Of a DNA stretch of 64,000 nt, positions 39,504-47,742 are shown piece after piece. The notes below the pieces were generated by a model. The model searched no databases. It saw only the letters and a program-made list of their open reading frames with translations, and had not been told where the DNA came from. The translations under genes were made by a program, and so were the position numbers. Location: positions 62,001 to 126,000 of the forward strand of contig NZ_VTAV01000001.1 in NCBI RefSeq assembly GCF_008180195.1. Direction: 5' to 3'. This stretch comes from Sphingobacterium phlebotomi. GTDB taxonomy: Bacteria; Bacteroidota; Bacteroidia; Sphingobacteriales; Sphingobacteriaceae. The first letter of the stretch is position 1; every line of letters starts with the position of its first letter.

Positions 39504-41426
39504 TTAATCAAATTTCCATCTTACAAAGGCTTCGATAGCTTCGTAATCTGCCAATCCTAGTTTATGGTATAGCTCTGCCGTTTCACTTGTACGATCTTCC
39601 GCACGTACCCAGAATTCACGTGGGTCATCGCCTGGAAATACAGGTACATCTTTCTGCGATTGGTGCTTGAAGATAGCAAGACGCTTGCGTTTCACTTCCT
39701 GTGGAGAAAGTGGAACCGCCATTTCAATTTCGTGGATTGGATATTCGTGCCAAGCTCCTCGATATAGCCATAACCAGCAGTCTTTTGTCCACTCATCTGT
39801 TTTTGACAGGCGTCTTAAAGCTTCGAAAAGAATATCAAAACAAACCTTGTGCGTTCCATGCGGATCTGCAAAATCACCGGCAGCAAATACCTGATGTGGT
39901 TTTACTTTTTGGAGCAATGCCATGGTTTGTTGGATATCGTCTTCATAAGAAACATCCTTAGAAAACTTACCGCGATCATAGAAAGGTAAATCTTGGAAAT
40001 GAATGTTACCGTCTGGAAGCCCAACAAAACGTGCTCCCGCGATTGCTTCTCCTTTTCGGATTAGCGCCTTAATTGTACGAATGATTTCGGGGTCGACCTG
40101 ATTTGGTTGCTTTGTTTTGAAAAACTCTTTCGCCTCGTTGTAGATTTTGGCCGTAACGCCGTTGTCGTCATCAACAGCGACTGCAAAATCTTGAACAAAC
40201 TCAAGGTATCGCAAGACATCATCGTCCCAAACGGCCGTATTGCCTGAAGTTTGATAAGCGACATGCACATTGTGCCCTTGATCCGCTAAACGGATGAATG
40301 TTCCGCCCATAGAAATGACATCGTCATCGGGGTGAGGAGAGAACAGGATAACATTTTTGCGTCCTGGTTCCGCTCTTTCTGGTCGGTTAGTATCGTCTAC
40401 ACCAGGTTTTCCTCCAGGCCAACCGGTGATGGTATGCTGCAATTCATTGAATATTTTGATGTTGATGCTGTATGCCGGGCCTTTCTCTGTCACCAATTGC
40501 GCCATACCATTGTTGTTGTAGTCATCATCGGTTAGCTTCAAAATGGCTTTACCCAATTTCAATGATAACCATACAACCGCTTTTTTTATCAATGTATCCG
40601 TCCATGTTACCTCATGTGCTAGCCAAGGTAAGTCAAACCGGGTCAATTGTGAGGCCGCGTCCGTATCCAATATAAATTCTACTGAACTGGAAAGCTGAAG
40701 ATATGTTGCCGGAATGTCAGATGATATTTCACCCTCTACGGCTTTTTTTACGATTTCCGCTTTTTTCTCATTCCAAGCCATGAGTACAATCTCTTTCGCT
40801 TTAAAGATTGTTCCCACCCCCATCGTTAGCGCCTTGGTTGGCACGTTTTCTTTACCTCCGAAATCACGCGAAGCGTCGCGGCGAGTTAGATCGTCCAATA
40901 CAACCAAACGAGTACCGGAGTTTGGTGCTGAACCTGGTTCATTAAATCCGATATGCCCTGTCCGACCTATACCAAGAAGCTGAATATCGATGCCTCCTAA
41001 ATTGGAGATCTTTTGCTCATATGCTTCACAATAGGCATGTATAGCATCTTCTGGCAGTGTGCCATCGGGGATATTGATATTCTCTTTAGGAACATCAATA
41101 TGATCGAACAAATTTTTGTTCATAAAGGTCACATAACTTTGGGGAGCATCAGGTTTCATAGGGTAATACTCGTCCAAATTGAATGTGATAACATTTTTAA
41201 AGCTTAGCCCCTCTTCTTTGTGAAGACGGACCAGTTCTTTATACACTTTAACAGGCGTAGCACCCGTAGCTAGACCTAGTACTGCTGTCTCGCCTTTTGC
41301 CTGCTTTTCTTTGATGATGTTAGCTATACGATTAGCAACATCCACAGAAGCCTCATCTTGATTAGCATATACCTTGACCGGTACACGCTCAAAACGAGTT
41401 TCCTCCAATAAGTTTAATCTTGCCAT
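39504..41426 (-). CDS. nagB: Glucosamine-6-phosphate deaminase fused to a PIG-L/LmbE-type deacetylase domain
   Basis: A 640-residue two-domain enzyme. Residues about 20-265 are NagB (AVLGLATGATPVKVYKEL, FNLDEYYPM, GIGRTGHIGFNEPGS), converting glucosamine 6-phosphate to fructose 6-phosphate plus ammonia. Residues about 370-620 are a zinc-dependent PIG-L/LmbE fold with the metal motif LFSPHPDDDVISMGG. The long form is common in Bacteroidota; the second domain may deacetylate an amino-sugar substrate (inference). No signal peptide. It is divergent from the iron locus. Confidence 0.93.
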   Translation of the reverse strand: MARLNLLEETRFERVPVKVYANQDEASVDVANRIANIIKEKQAKGETAVLGLATGATPVKVYKELVRLHKEEGLSFKNVITFNLDEYYPMKPDAPQSYVTFMNKNLFDHIDVPKENINIPDGTLPEDAIHAYCEAYEQKISNLGGIDIQLLGIGRTGHIGFNEPGSAPNSGTRLVVLDDLTRRDASRDFGGKENVPTKALTMGVGTIFKAKEIVLMAWNEKKAEIVKKAVEGEISSDIPATYLQLSSSVEFILDTDAASQLTRFDLPWLAHEVTWTDTLIKKAVVWLSLKLGKAILKLTDDDYNNNGMAQLVTEKGPAYSINIKIFNELQHTITGWPGGKPGVDDTNRPERAEPGRKNVILFSPHPDDDVISMGGTFIRLADQGHNVHVAYQTSGNTAVWDDDVLRYLEFVQDFAVAVDDDNGVTAKIYNEAKEFFKTKQPNQVDPEIIRTIKALIRKGEAIAGARFVGLPDGNIHFQDLPFYDRGKFSKDVSYEDDIQQTMALLQKVKPHQVFAAGDFADPHGTHKVCFDILFEALRRLSKTDEWTKDCWLWLYRGAWHEYPIHEIEMAVPLSPQEVKRKRLAIFKHQSQKDVPVFPGDDPREFWVRAEDRTSETAELYHKLGLADYEAIEAFVRWKFD

Positions 41427-41465
41427 TGAATAAGGAATAATTTATAATGTTCACAACCTGAATAA

Positions 41466-41473
41466 CAAATTTA
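41466..41473 (-). promoter_or_regulatory. -7 promoter box of the nagB fusion gene
   Basis: The minus strand reads TAAATTTG, a TAnnTTTG match, about 40 bases before the ATG at 41426. No -33 TTG at the standard distance. Confidence 0.45.
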
Positions 41474-41641
41474 AAAATAAAACCGGTCTAAATAGAAAAA
41501 AATAGGCAAAATCATGCAGAAAAAAGCATAAATGGGACTGCAATCGGTTGTCTGATTACGTGCCTTATCTAAAAAGGTATAATATAAATTTCCATTTTCC
41601 GAATTTGAACATTTATTTTCCGATTACGTTATTTACTTATT

Positions 41642-41654
41642 TAGAATTATTCTA
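41642..41654. promoter_or_regulatory. Inverted-repeat operator candidate 1, overlapping the iron-locus promoter
   Basis: TAGAATTATTCTA is a perfect 6-1-6 inverted repeat. Its last two bases are the first two of the -7 box at 41653, so a bound repressor would block RNA polymerase. The layout recalls a Fur-type box, though the sequence is not the classical one. Confidence 0.5.
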
Positions 41655-41660
41655 TATTTG
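41653..41660 (+). promoter_or_regulatory. -7 promoter box of the iron/siderophore locus
   Basis: TATATTTG matches TAnnTTTG, 31 bases before the TonB-receptor ATG. The -33 region lacks TTG. Confidence 0.5.
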
Positions 41661-41673
41661 CACCGCATTATTA

Positions 41674-41690
41674 TTTAGACCAGTTCTAAA
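41674..41690. promoter_or_regulatory. Inverted-repeat operator candidate 2, next to the receptor start codon
   Basis: TTTAGACCAGTTCTAAA is a 6-5-6 inverted repeat that ends at the base before the ATG. Its core, TAGAC-CAG-TTCTA (41676-41688), has the same TAGAN-N3-TTCTA plan as candidate 1, 34 bases away. Confidence 0.45.
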
Positions 41691-44126
41691 ATGAAGTTAG
41701 GAGAATCCATATCATATACATTATTCTGTTTATTAACCTTATTGTCGATAACTGCATTCGGACAACAAAGTATAGTAAAGGGAAAAATCCATTTAGAGTC
41801 GGGAGAGCCAGTCAGCCATGTCTCTGTACGGCTAAAAGGAACGAACATCAGTAGCATGTCTGATAAAGATGGTTTATATTCATTGAACAATGTGCCTTAT
41901 GGAAATCATGAAATTCAAGTAACTTCTGTCGAGATTCAATCTAAAACTGTTCGATTAAAAGTGAATAACCCAGCACAGGATTTCTCTATTTCTGTATTGG
42001 CAACAGGTGATATCACGTTGGAAGGTGTGGAGGTAGAGCGCAAAACTGTAAAAAGAGATATGGAGACGAGTGGTTTTGCGGTTGCGGTTATCGAAACTAA
42101 AGAAGCTTCTCTTAGAAACCTAACCACTAACGAATTATTGGATCGCGCTGTTGGGATACGGGTGCGGCAGAACGGTGGAATCGGTTCGCAAATAGAGTAC
42201 AATTTGAATGGTATTTCGGGCAGTGCTGTCGGAATATTTCTGGATGGAACACCGATATCGACCTTTGGATCTTCTTTTAACCTAAACAATATTCCGCCGG
42301 CGATGATTGAACGAATAGAAGTCTACAAAGGTGTATTGCCTTCGCATTTGACGGGAGACTATGTAGGAGGAGCGATCAATGTCATCATGAAAAAAGATGC
42401 CTCGGCTAATAATGTTACAGCGGCAGTGTCCTATGGTTCATTCAATACTTTTCAGACGGATATTGGAGCTTTGTATAGAGATCAAAAATCGGGTTTTACA
42501 ACAAGAATTTCCGGTTTTTATACCTACACAGATAATAGTTATGAGATGTGGGGAAAGTTTGCGATGATCACAGATGCTGAATTAAAATTGAAAAGATATC
42601 AAAGGTTCAAGCGATTTAACAATACGTATAAATCTGTTGGAGGACGCTTTGAGTTTGGTTTTACAGATGTGAAATGGGCTGATCAGTTTTTCTTAGGGTA
42701 TAATATATCAGATACCTACCAAGACATTCCCCATGGAACAACTATGGCACAGCCTTATGTCGGAAGATTCAATGAATATCAGGCCCATGTGTTTAGTTTA
42801 AATTATAATAAAGCAAATCTATTTATTGAAGGATTGGCGCTTAATGTGAACGCTGTCTATAGCAACAGAAGTACCTATCTCCAGGATACAGCAAGAACGA
42901 TGTACAATTGGGATGGACAACCGGCTTCCTTCGTTAGAAACGGTGTGCTTACTCCGTGGGTTAAAAGACCCGGTCAGGGACAACAAGGCGATGCGGTTAT
43001 TACTAACATAGACCGAAAGATTATAAATGCGCGTACGAATCTATCCTATACAATTGCGCAAGGACATCGTATATCCTTAAATCATAATTTGAATTCTACA
43101 CGCCGGGAAGATGAGGATTTGCTCAACCCCGGTGCGGTGTTAAATTCAGGGAATGATCGCAATACTTCGACTAATATATTTGGATTTAACTATGAAGCGC
43201 AGACGCTAGGTAACAAGTTGAGGACAAATCTCCTGGCTAAATATACGATTAACCAAAATCATTATAATAATGCAGGACAAGTAACCACACTGACCAATAG
43301 CAATCCCGGATATGGTATTACCGTTTCCTATAATGTGATCCCCAAATTATTTGTGATAGCTTCTAACGAGAATTCTTTTATCTCTCCAAGAGACGAGCAA
43401 ATTTTTGGAAGCCCCGAAACGAATATCGTAGAAAATTTGGATTTGAAACCTGAGCGAAATGTCAATTATAATTTAGGTTTTAGATACACAGCTTTAGAAG
43501 GGAAAAAAAATAGGCTTTCGCTTTATGCCAGTGCTTTTTGGAGAAATGGTTACGATAAAATAGCCGTGCAGGCTGTCGATTCGGTGATTGCAGGGCGTGA
43601 AAGTGATGCCAACATAGAAACATCAAGGTATATTAATCTTGGAAGGACCCAATCCAGAGGATTTGAAGCAGAGGCTATTTATGTGTATAATAATAAACTG
43701 AATGTGCTGGTTAACCTTTCCAGGTTTAACACCTTAATGAAAGTAGAGTTTGATGAAAATGGTCAACCTCATCGTTTTTATAATCGGCAATTACCTAATG
43801 AACCCTTCTTTATGTTAAACGCAAGTTTGCAATATCGAATGGACAATCTCATTCAGAGAAAATCAACTTTCAATGTTTTTTATAACGCTGGCTACGTGGC
43901 GCCTTTTCAAACAGTTTGGATTGATTCGGACAAGTGGTTTACTACCCCAACTCAATTTTATCATGATTTAGGGGGAAGCTATCGTACGCCGAATGGTCGG
44001 ATAGTGGTCAGCTTGGATTTGAAAAATATAACGAATGCGGAAGTGTATGACAATTTTGGTGTCCAAAAGCCGGGACGCGGTGTATATCTAAAATTGAATT
44101 ATATGCTTAGCCATTTCAATAAATAA
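41691..44126 (+). CDS. TonB-dependent receptor, XusA-like ferric-siderophore importer
   Basis: An 811-residue outer-membrane receptor. A signal peptide (to about AFGQ), a carboxypeptidase-D-like domain (about 25-110), a plug (about 130-235, with GIFLDGTPISTFGSSF and YVGGAINVIMKKD) and a 22-strand barrel are visible. It is not a SusC: it lacks the long N-terminal region and a SusD partner. The next gene encodes a DUF4374 lipoprotein, the pairing known from Bacteroides thetaiotaomicron XusA/XusB, which capture foreign catecholate siderophores. Substrate is inferred from this context. Confidence 0.88.
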   Translation: MKLGESISYTLFCLLTLLSITAFGQQSIVKGKIHLESGEPVSHVSVRLKGTNISSMSDKDGLYSLNNVPYGNHEIQVTSVEIQSKTVRLKVNNPAQDFSISVLATGDITLEGVEVERKTVKRDMETSGFAVAVIETKEASLRNLTTNELLDRAVGIRVRQNGGIGSQIEYNLNGISGSAVGIFLDGTPISTFGSSFNLNNIPPAMIERIEVYKGVLPSHLTGDYVGGAINVIMKKDASANNVTAAVSYGSFNTFQTDIGALYRDQKSGFTTRISGFYTYTDNSYEMWGKFAMITDAELKLKRYQRFKRFNNTYKSVGGRFEFGFTDVKWADQFFLGYNISDTYQDIPHGTTMAQPYVGRFNEYQAHVFSLNYNKANLFIEGLALNVNAVYSNRSTYLQDTARTMYNWDGQPASFVRNGVLTPWVKRPGQGQQGDAVITNIDRKIINARTNLSYTIAQGHRISLNHNLNSTRREDEDLLNPGAVLNSGNDRNTSTNIFGFNYEAQTLGNKLRTNLLAKYTINQNHYNNAGQVTTLTNSNPGYGITVSYNVIPKLFVIASNENSFISPRDEQIFGSPETNIVENLDLKPERNVNYNLGFRYTALEGKKNRLSLYASAFWRNGYDKIAVQAVDSVIAGRESDANIETSRYINLGRTQSRGFEAEAIYVYNNKLNVLVNLSRFNTLMKVEFDENGQPHRFYNRQLPNEPFFMLNASLQYRMDNLIQRKSTFNVFYNAGYVAPFQTVWIDSDKWFTTPTQFYHDLGGSYRTPNGRIVVSLDLKNITNAEVYDNFGVQKPGRGVYLKLNYMLSHFNK

Positions 44127-44159
44127 ATAATTAATAATAATTTTTAATATACAGACATA

Positions 44160-45599
44160 ATGAAAAAGAGATTACTAAAGTCCCTATTGTTCGGTTCTAC
44201 TATTGTACTAGGTACAATGGTATCCTGTGATAAGAATGATGGCCCAGGTGATAATACAGATGGTGCTTCCGGTCCGGATAATAGTCCGAGACAATATGTC
44301 ACGTTGACAGCTGCGTTTCCAGATGACGAGGGTACGGCGGGCAATGGAGGAACATTAGCATATGCTTTGACACTAGAAGAAGCAAGTGATGACTCAAAAG
44401 AAATTGATATATGGACAGATGGATATAGTTTACGTTCTCAAAGAACTGCACGTGTCCAGGGTTCCATTAATGGTAACTTCTTGTATAATATACAATATAC
44501 AGGTCCTAATGGAGGTATCTTTAATAAATATCGAGTATCAGGAGGCAAAAATTTTGAAGATACAAACGAAGAGTTAAATGTTTCGGGTATCCTAGGTGCA
44601 GCACCTCGTTGGGTCAAAGCTGCTGAAGGAGTTGGAGTAGGCGTAAATATTTCGGGAGCATCTGCTCCTATCGATCCGGAGAAAGCAGAAGCAGGTACAC
44701 AAACGTATGAGTATACAAGAGGGACAGCAAGTATAGCCATTATAGACTTGGATGATCCGCGGGTACCCAACACCACTGAATTTGAGTTTCCTCTGACCCA
44801 AGCTGAAAAAGAAGCTGGTTATTCTGTAGGACGTCTTGATGTTCCGATAATACGTGGGAATAAAATCTTTATCGGATGTGCTGTTAGCAAGGTAGATCCT
44901 ACAAATCTTGTGAGAACAGTAAATTCAGAGACACAGGCGGTGACCTGGAGTTGGGGTAATGATGCAGGGAATATAAAAGGTACCGCTACCTTAGTAATTG
45001 ATTATCCTTCGTTAGCCAATCCGAAATTAATTTGGTCTACACAAAGTAATTATGGCAATAATAGCTATCGTACCATGACGCAGTATATAGGCGATGATGG
45101 TCATATCTATCAATCAACAGGCGTTAATACAACAAGTCATCCCCACATTTTACGTATTGACAAAAACACAAATGATTATGACAATACCTATTTATTTGAT
45201 TTGTCTCAAGCTTTGGGAACAAGTAATCTTACCGGTATCAGAGCGTGGAGATACATTAAAGACGGTATTGGTATTGTTTTGTATACCGAAACAGGTGTTG
45301 CCGGTGGCTATGTTGCCCTTGTAGATTTGAATGCTAAAACAGCGACAAAATTGGCTACAGAAAACCAAACGGATGTAGGTTTCTCCGGTCTTTCCGCGGC
45401 TCAGAATGGTGGTAAGGCTTTGCAAGGATCGCTTACTCAATTCCAGAATATTGGTCTCGCAGGAGATTACGTATACGTTCCGTTGACACCTAATGGCAAA
45501 GATGGAAATCTCTATATTGTCAATTGGAAAAATAAAACAATTGCCAAAGGAATTAAATTAAAAGGTCAAACGGGTAGTTTCTACTTAGGAGCTTATTAA
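44160..45599 (+). CDS. DUF4374 surface lipoprotein, XusB-like siderophore-binding protein
   Basis: A 479-residue lipoprotein with the acceptor cysteine in TMVSCDKNDG, followed by an acidic Gly/Asp linker and a beta-propeller-like body, the DUF4374 fold. XusB of Bacteroides binds ferric enterobactin outside the cell and hands it to XusA. It lies 33 bases after the receptor gene. A strong terminator-like hairpin follows, so this protein and the receptor may be made in excess over the downstream gene products. Confidence 0.85.
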   Translation: MKKRLLKSLLFGSTIVLGTMVSCDKNDGPGDNTDGASGPDNSPRQYVTLTAAFPDDEGTAGNGGTLAYALTLEEASDDSKEIDIWTDGYSLRSQRTARVQGSINGNFLYNIQYTGPNGGIFNKYRVSGGKNFEDTNEELNVSGILGAAPRWVKAAEGVGVGVNISGASAPIDPEKAEAGTQTYEYTRGTASIAIIDLDDPRVPNTTEFEFPLTQAEKEAGYSVGRLDVPIIRGNKIFIGCAVSKVDPTNLVRTVNSETQAVTWSWGNDAGNIKGTATLVIDYPSLANPKLIWSTQSNYGNNSYRTMTQYIGDDGHIYQSTGVNTTSHPHILRIDKNTNDYDNTYLFDLSQALGTSNLTGIRAWRYIKDGIGIVLYTETGVAGGYVALVDLNAKTATKLATENQTDVGFSGLSAAQNGGKALQGSLTQFQNIGLAGDYVYVPLTPNGKDGNLYIVNWKNKTIAKGIKLKGQTGSFYLGAY

Positions 45600-45629
45600 G
45601 CAACTTGATAACAATTCTTTACAAAAATG

Positions 45630-45664
45630 ATCAGGTAAGGTGGCCTCCCACCTTACCTGATTTT
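45630..45664 (+). terminator. Strong hairpin terminator inside the iron locus
   Basis: A perfect 14-bp stem, ATCAGGTAAGGTGG (45630-45643) with CCACCTTACCTGAT (45648-45661), 4-base loop, then TTTT. An A-run just upstream would also permit action on the opposite strand. It separates the receptor/lipoprotein pair from the ankyrin-to-ApbE genes. Confidence 0.85.
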
Positions 45665-45705
45665 CACGTTAAATAGAACCTTCACTCATATATAATTATA
45701 TACAA

Positions 45706-47223
45706 ATGAAAAAAATATTTCTAGCATCACTTTTACTGACATCCGTATATGCTACGGCACAGCAACGTGAAACCAATACCTTGATGGATGCTGATTTTTG
45801 GAAATCAAAGCCGACCATAGAACAAGTAAAAGCAGAAATCGCGAAAGGTCATAGCCCGTCGCAGCCCAATGCTGCTTCTTGGGATCCAACAGCAAGAGCC
45901 ATCCTTAATGGTGCGCCTTTGGAAACCATCAAGTTTATGGTGGAACAAGAAGGTAATGGTGTCGAAAAAAAGACGCACCATAGTGCTTCCTACTTACATT
46001 GGGCAGCAGGAAGAGGAAATGCGGATTTGGTTACCTATCTCATTGAAAAAGGATCGGATATACATCTAAAAGATAGCCATGGACGTGCTGTTATCGAGAA
46101 TGCTGCCGTGAGCGCAACCGATGACTTTTCTGTTTTGGAAGCACTGTTCAAAGCGGGCGTAGATCCGAAGCAGAAATTTGAAGATGGTGCATCATTGTTA
46201 TTACTCGGTGTTTCCACAGATAACGATCTTTCTAAATCAGATTATTTTGTATCTAAAGGTCTGTCATACAATGATACCGATGAATATGGAAGTACAGCTA
46301 CTGATTATGCCGCAAAGCTGGGTAATAGGGCGTTGATGCAAAAATTAATCGCTAAAGGAATACAGCCTACAAATCGGGCTCTTTTCTTTGCAACACAGGG
46401 TTCCAGGATGTCTCAAAATGGCATCGAAACATACCAGTATTTAGTGGAAGAACTGAAATTAGATCCGAAAGCCATTAATCCGAAGGATGGTGCCACGATC
46501 TTGCACACATTGGTACGCCGACCAAATGCCGAAGTTATCGACTATTTCCTGATAAAAGGAGTGGATGTAAATAAAAAAGATCACGAAGGTAATACGGTAC
46601 TGATCAATGCGGCCGGAGGTAGAGATGCGGCCTTAGTAACAACATTCATTACTAAAACGGCGGACATCAATGCCGTGAATGTAAAGGGTGAATCTGCATT
46701 GACGAAAGCAGTTGCCATGGGTTCAGCAGAAACCGTAGCTTTATTATTGAAAAACGGAGCAGATATCAAGGTTACGGATAAGGATGGCCATAATCTGGCT
46801 TATCATTGGTTTAATTCATTCAGAGAAGGCAGACCTGGCGGACCTATGGGGGGAGCTCAAGGTCAACCACAGACAGATGATTTTGCCGAAAAGTTGACTA
46901 TCTTGAAAAGTAATGGTCTTGATGTAACGGCTCCCCAAGGAAACGGAAGTTCGTTATTCCATTTAGCTGTTACGAAAGAAAACGATGCCCTTATCAAAAA
47001 AGCAGCTGAACTGGGTGCGGATATCAATGCACAAGATAACGAAGGCACTACGGCTTTGCATAAAGCGGCATTAATTGCGAAGGATGACCAAATCCTAAAA
47101 GAGCTGGTTGCTTTGGGTGCAAAAAAAGACTTGAAAACAGAATTTGACGAGACGGCTTATGATCTGGCGCAAGAAAATGACTTCTTGAAAAGTAATAACA
47201 TTGCCATTGATTTCTTAAAATAG
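45706..47223 (+). CDS. Exported ankyrin-repeat protein of the iron locus
   Basis: A 505-residue protein with a signal peptide ([19 protein letters not shown]) followed by about ten ankyrin repeats along its length, for example [40 protein letters not shown] and [20 protein letters not shown]. Ankyrin repeats bind proteins; being exported, it presumably works in the periplasm. A Gly/Pro-rich loop (about residues 375-388) interrupts the array. Its partner and purpose are unknown; position between the siderophore receptor pair and the redox genes suggests a scaffold or inhibitor (inference). Confidence 0.87.
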   Translation: MKKIFLASLLLTSVYATAQQRETNTLMDADFWKSKPTIEQVKAEIAKGHSPSQPNAASWDPTARAILNGAPLETIKFMVEQEGNGVEKKTHHSASYLHWAAGRGNADLVTYLIEKGSDIHLKDSHGRAVIENAAVSATDDFSVLEALFKAGVDPKQKFEDGASLLLLGVSTDNDLSKSDYFVSKGLSYNDTDEYGSTATDYAAKLGNRALMQKLIAKGIQPTNRALFFATQGSRMSQNGIETYQYLVEELKLDPKAINPKDGATILHTLVRRPNAEVIDYFLIKGVDVNKKDHEGNTVLINAAGGRDAALVTTFITKTADINAVNVKGESALTKAVAMGSAETVALLLKNGADIKVTDKDGHNLAYHWFNSFREGRPGGPMGGAQGQPQTDDFAEKLTILKSNGLDVTAPQGNGSSLFHLAVTKENDALIKKAAELGADINAQDNEGTTALHKAALIAKDDQILKELVALGAKKDLKTEFDETAYDLAQENDFLKSNNIAIDFLK

Positions 47224-47247
47224 AACACTATAAGAAAAATTATCCGA

Positions 47248-47733
47248 ATGAAAGTATACATAAAGTTTATCGTAGCAATCTGTAGTTTATTTCTATTAAC
47301 CAATTCGTCTTTTGCCCAAACAAGCAAATATAAATGTATGCTCCAGATGGTTAGTTACCAAGGGGAAAAAGCCTATGTCATTATCTCCTTGATCAATCCA
47401 AAGGGCGAATATGAAAAAACACTTTCCGTACTTGGACCAGACAAGCAATGGTTCAATACGCTAAAGGAATGGTATAAATTTCAAGCGAAGACCAAAGAGA
47501 AAATTAGTGCGGTAACCGGAGCCTCGGTGGGTGGTGGTGACCGTGCTGTTCGTACCATCGAAATAGATGATTCCAAATTGAATAAAGGGTATAAATTACG
47601 CTTTGAGTCGGCGGTAGAAGAGCAAAAATACCACGTAAAAGATGTAGAGCTTGCCGTAACACCTCAAGGATTGGTAGAACGTACGGAAGGTATGGGATAT
47701 ATCCGTTTTGTGAAACTAAGCAAAGTTCAGTAG
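47248..47733 (+). CDS. DUF2271 periplasmic protein with flavinylation-like TGAS motif
   Basis: A 161-residue exported protein with a signal peptide (to about SFAQ) and a single small beta-rich DUF2271 domain. Residues 90-93 are Thr-Gly-Ala-Ser in ISAVTGASVGGGDR, matching the [S/T]GA[S/T] core where ApbE attaches FMN in NqrC-type proteins; Ser93 would be the acceptor. The ApbE gene two positions downstream and the PepSY reductase 9 bases downstream make covalent flavinylation likely. I infer a periplasmic one- or two-electron carrier between the membrane reductase and ferric siderophore. Confidence 0.83.
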   Translation: MKVYIKFIVAICSLFLLTNSSFAQTSKYKCMLQMVSYQGEKAYVIISLINPKGEYEKTLSVLGPDKQWFNTLKEWYKFQAKTKEKISAVTGASVGGGDRAVRTIEIDDSKLNKGYKLRFESAVEEQKYHVKDVELAVTPQGLVERTEGMGYIRFVKLSKVQ

Positions 47734-47742
47734 ACTAAGAAA

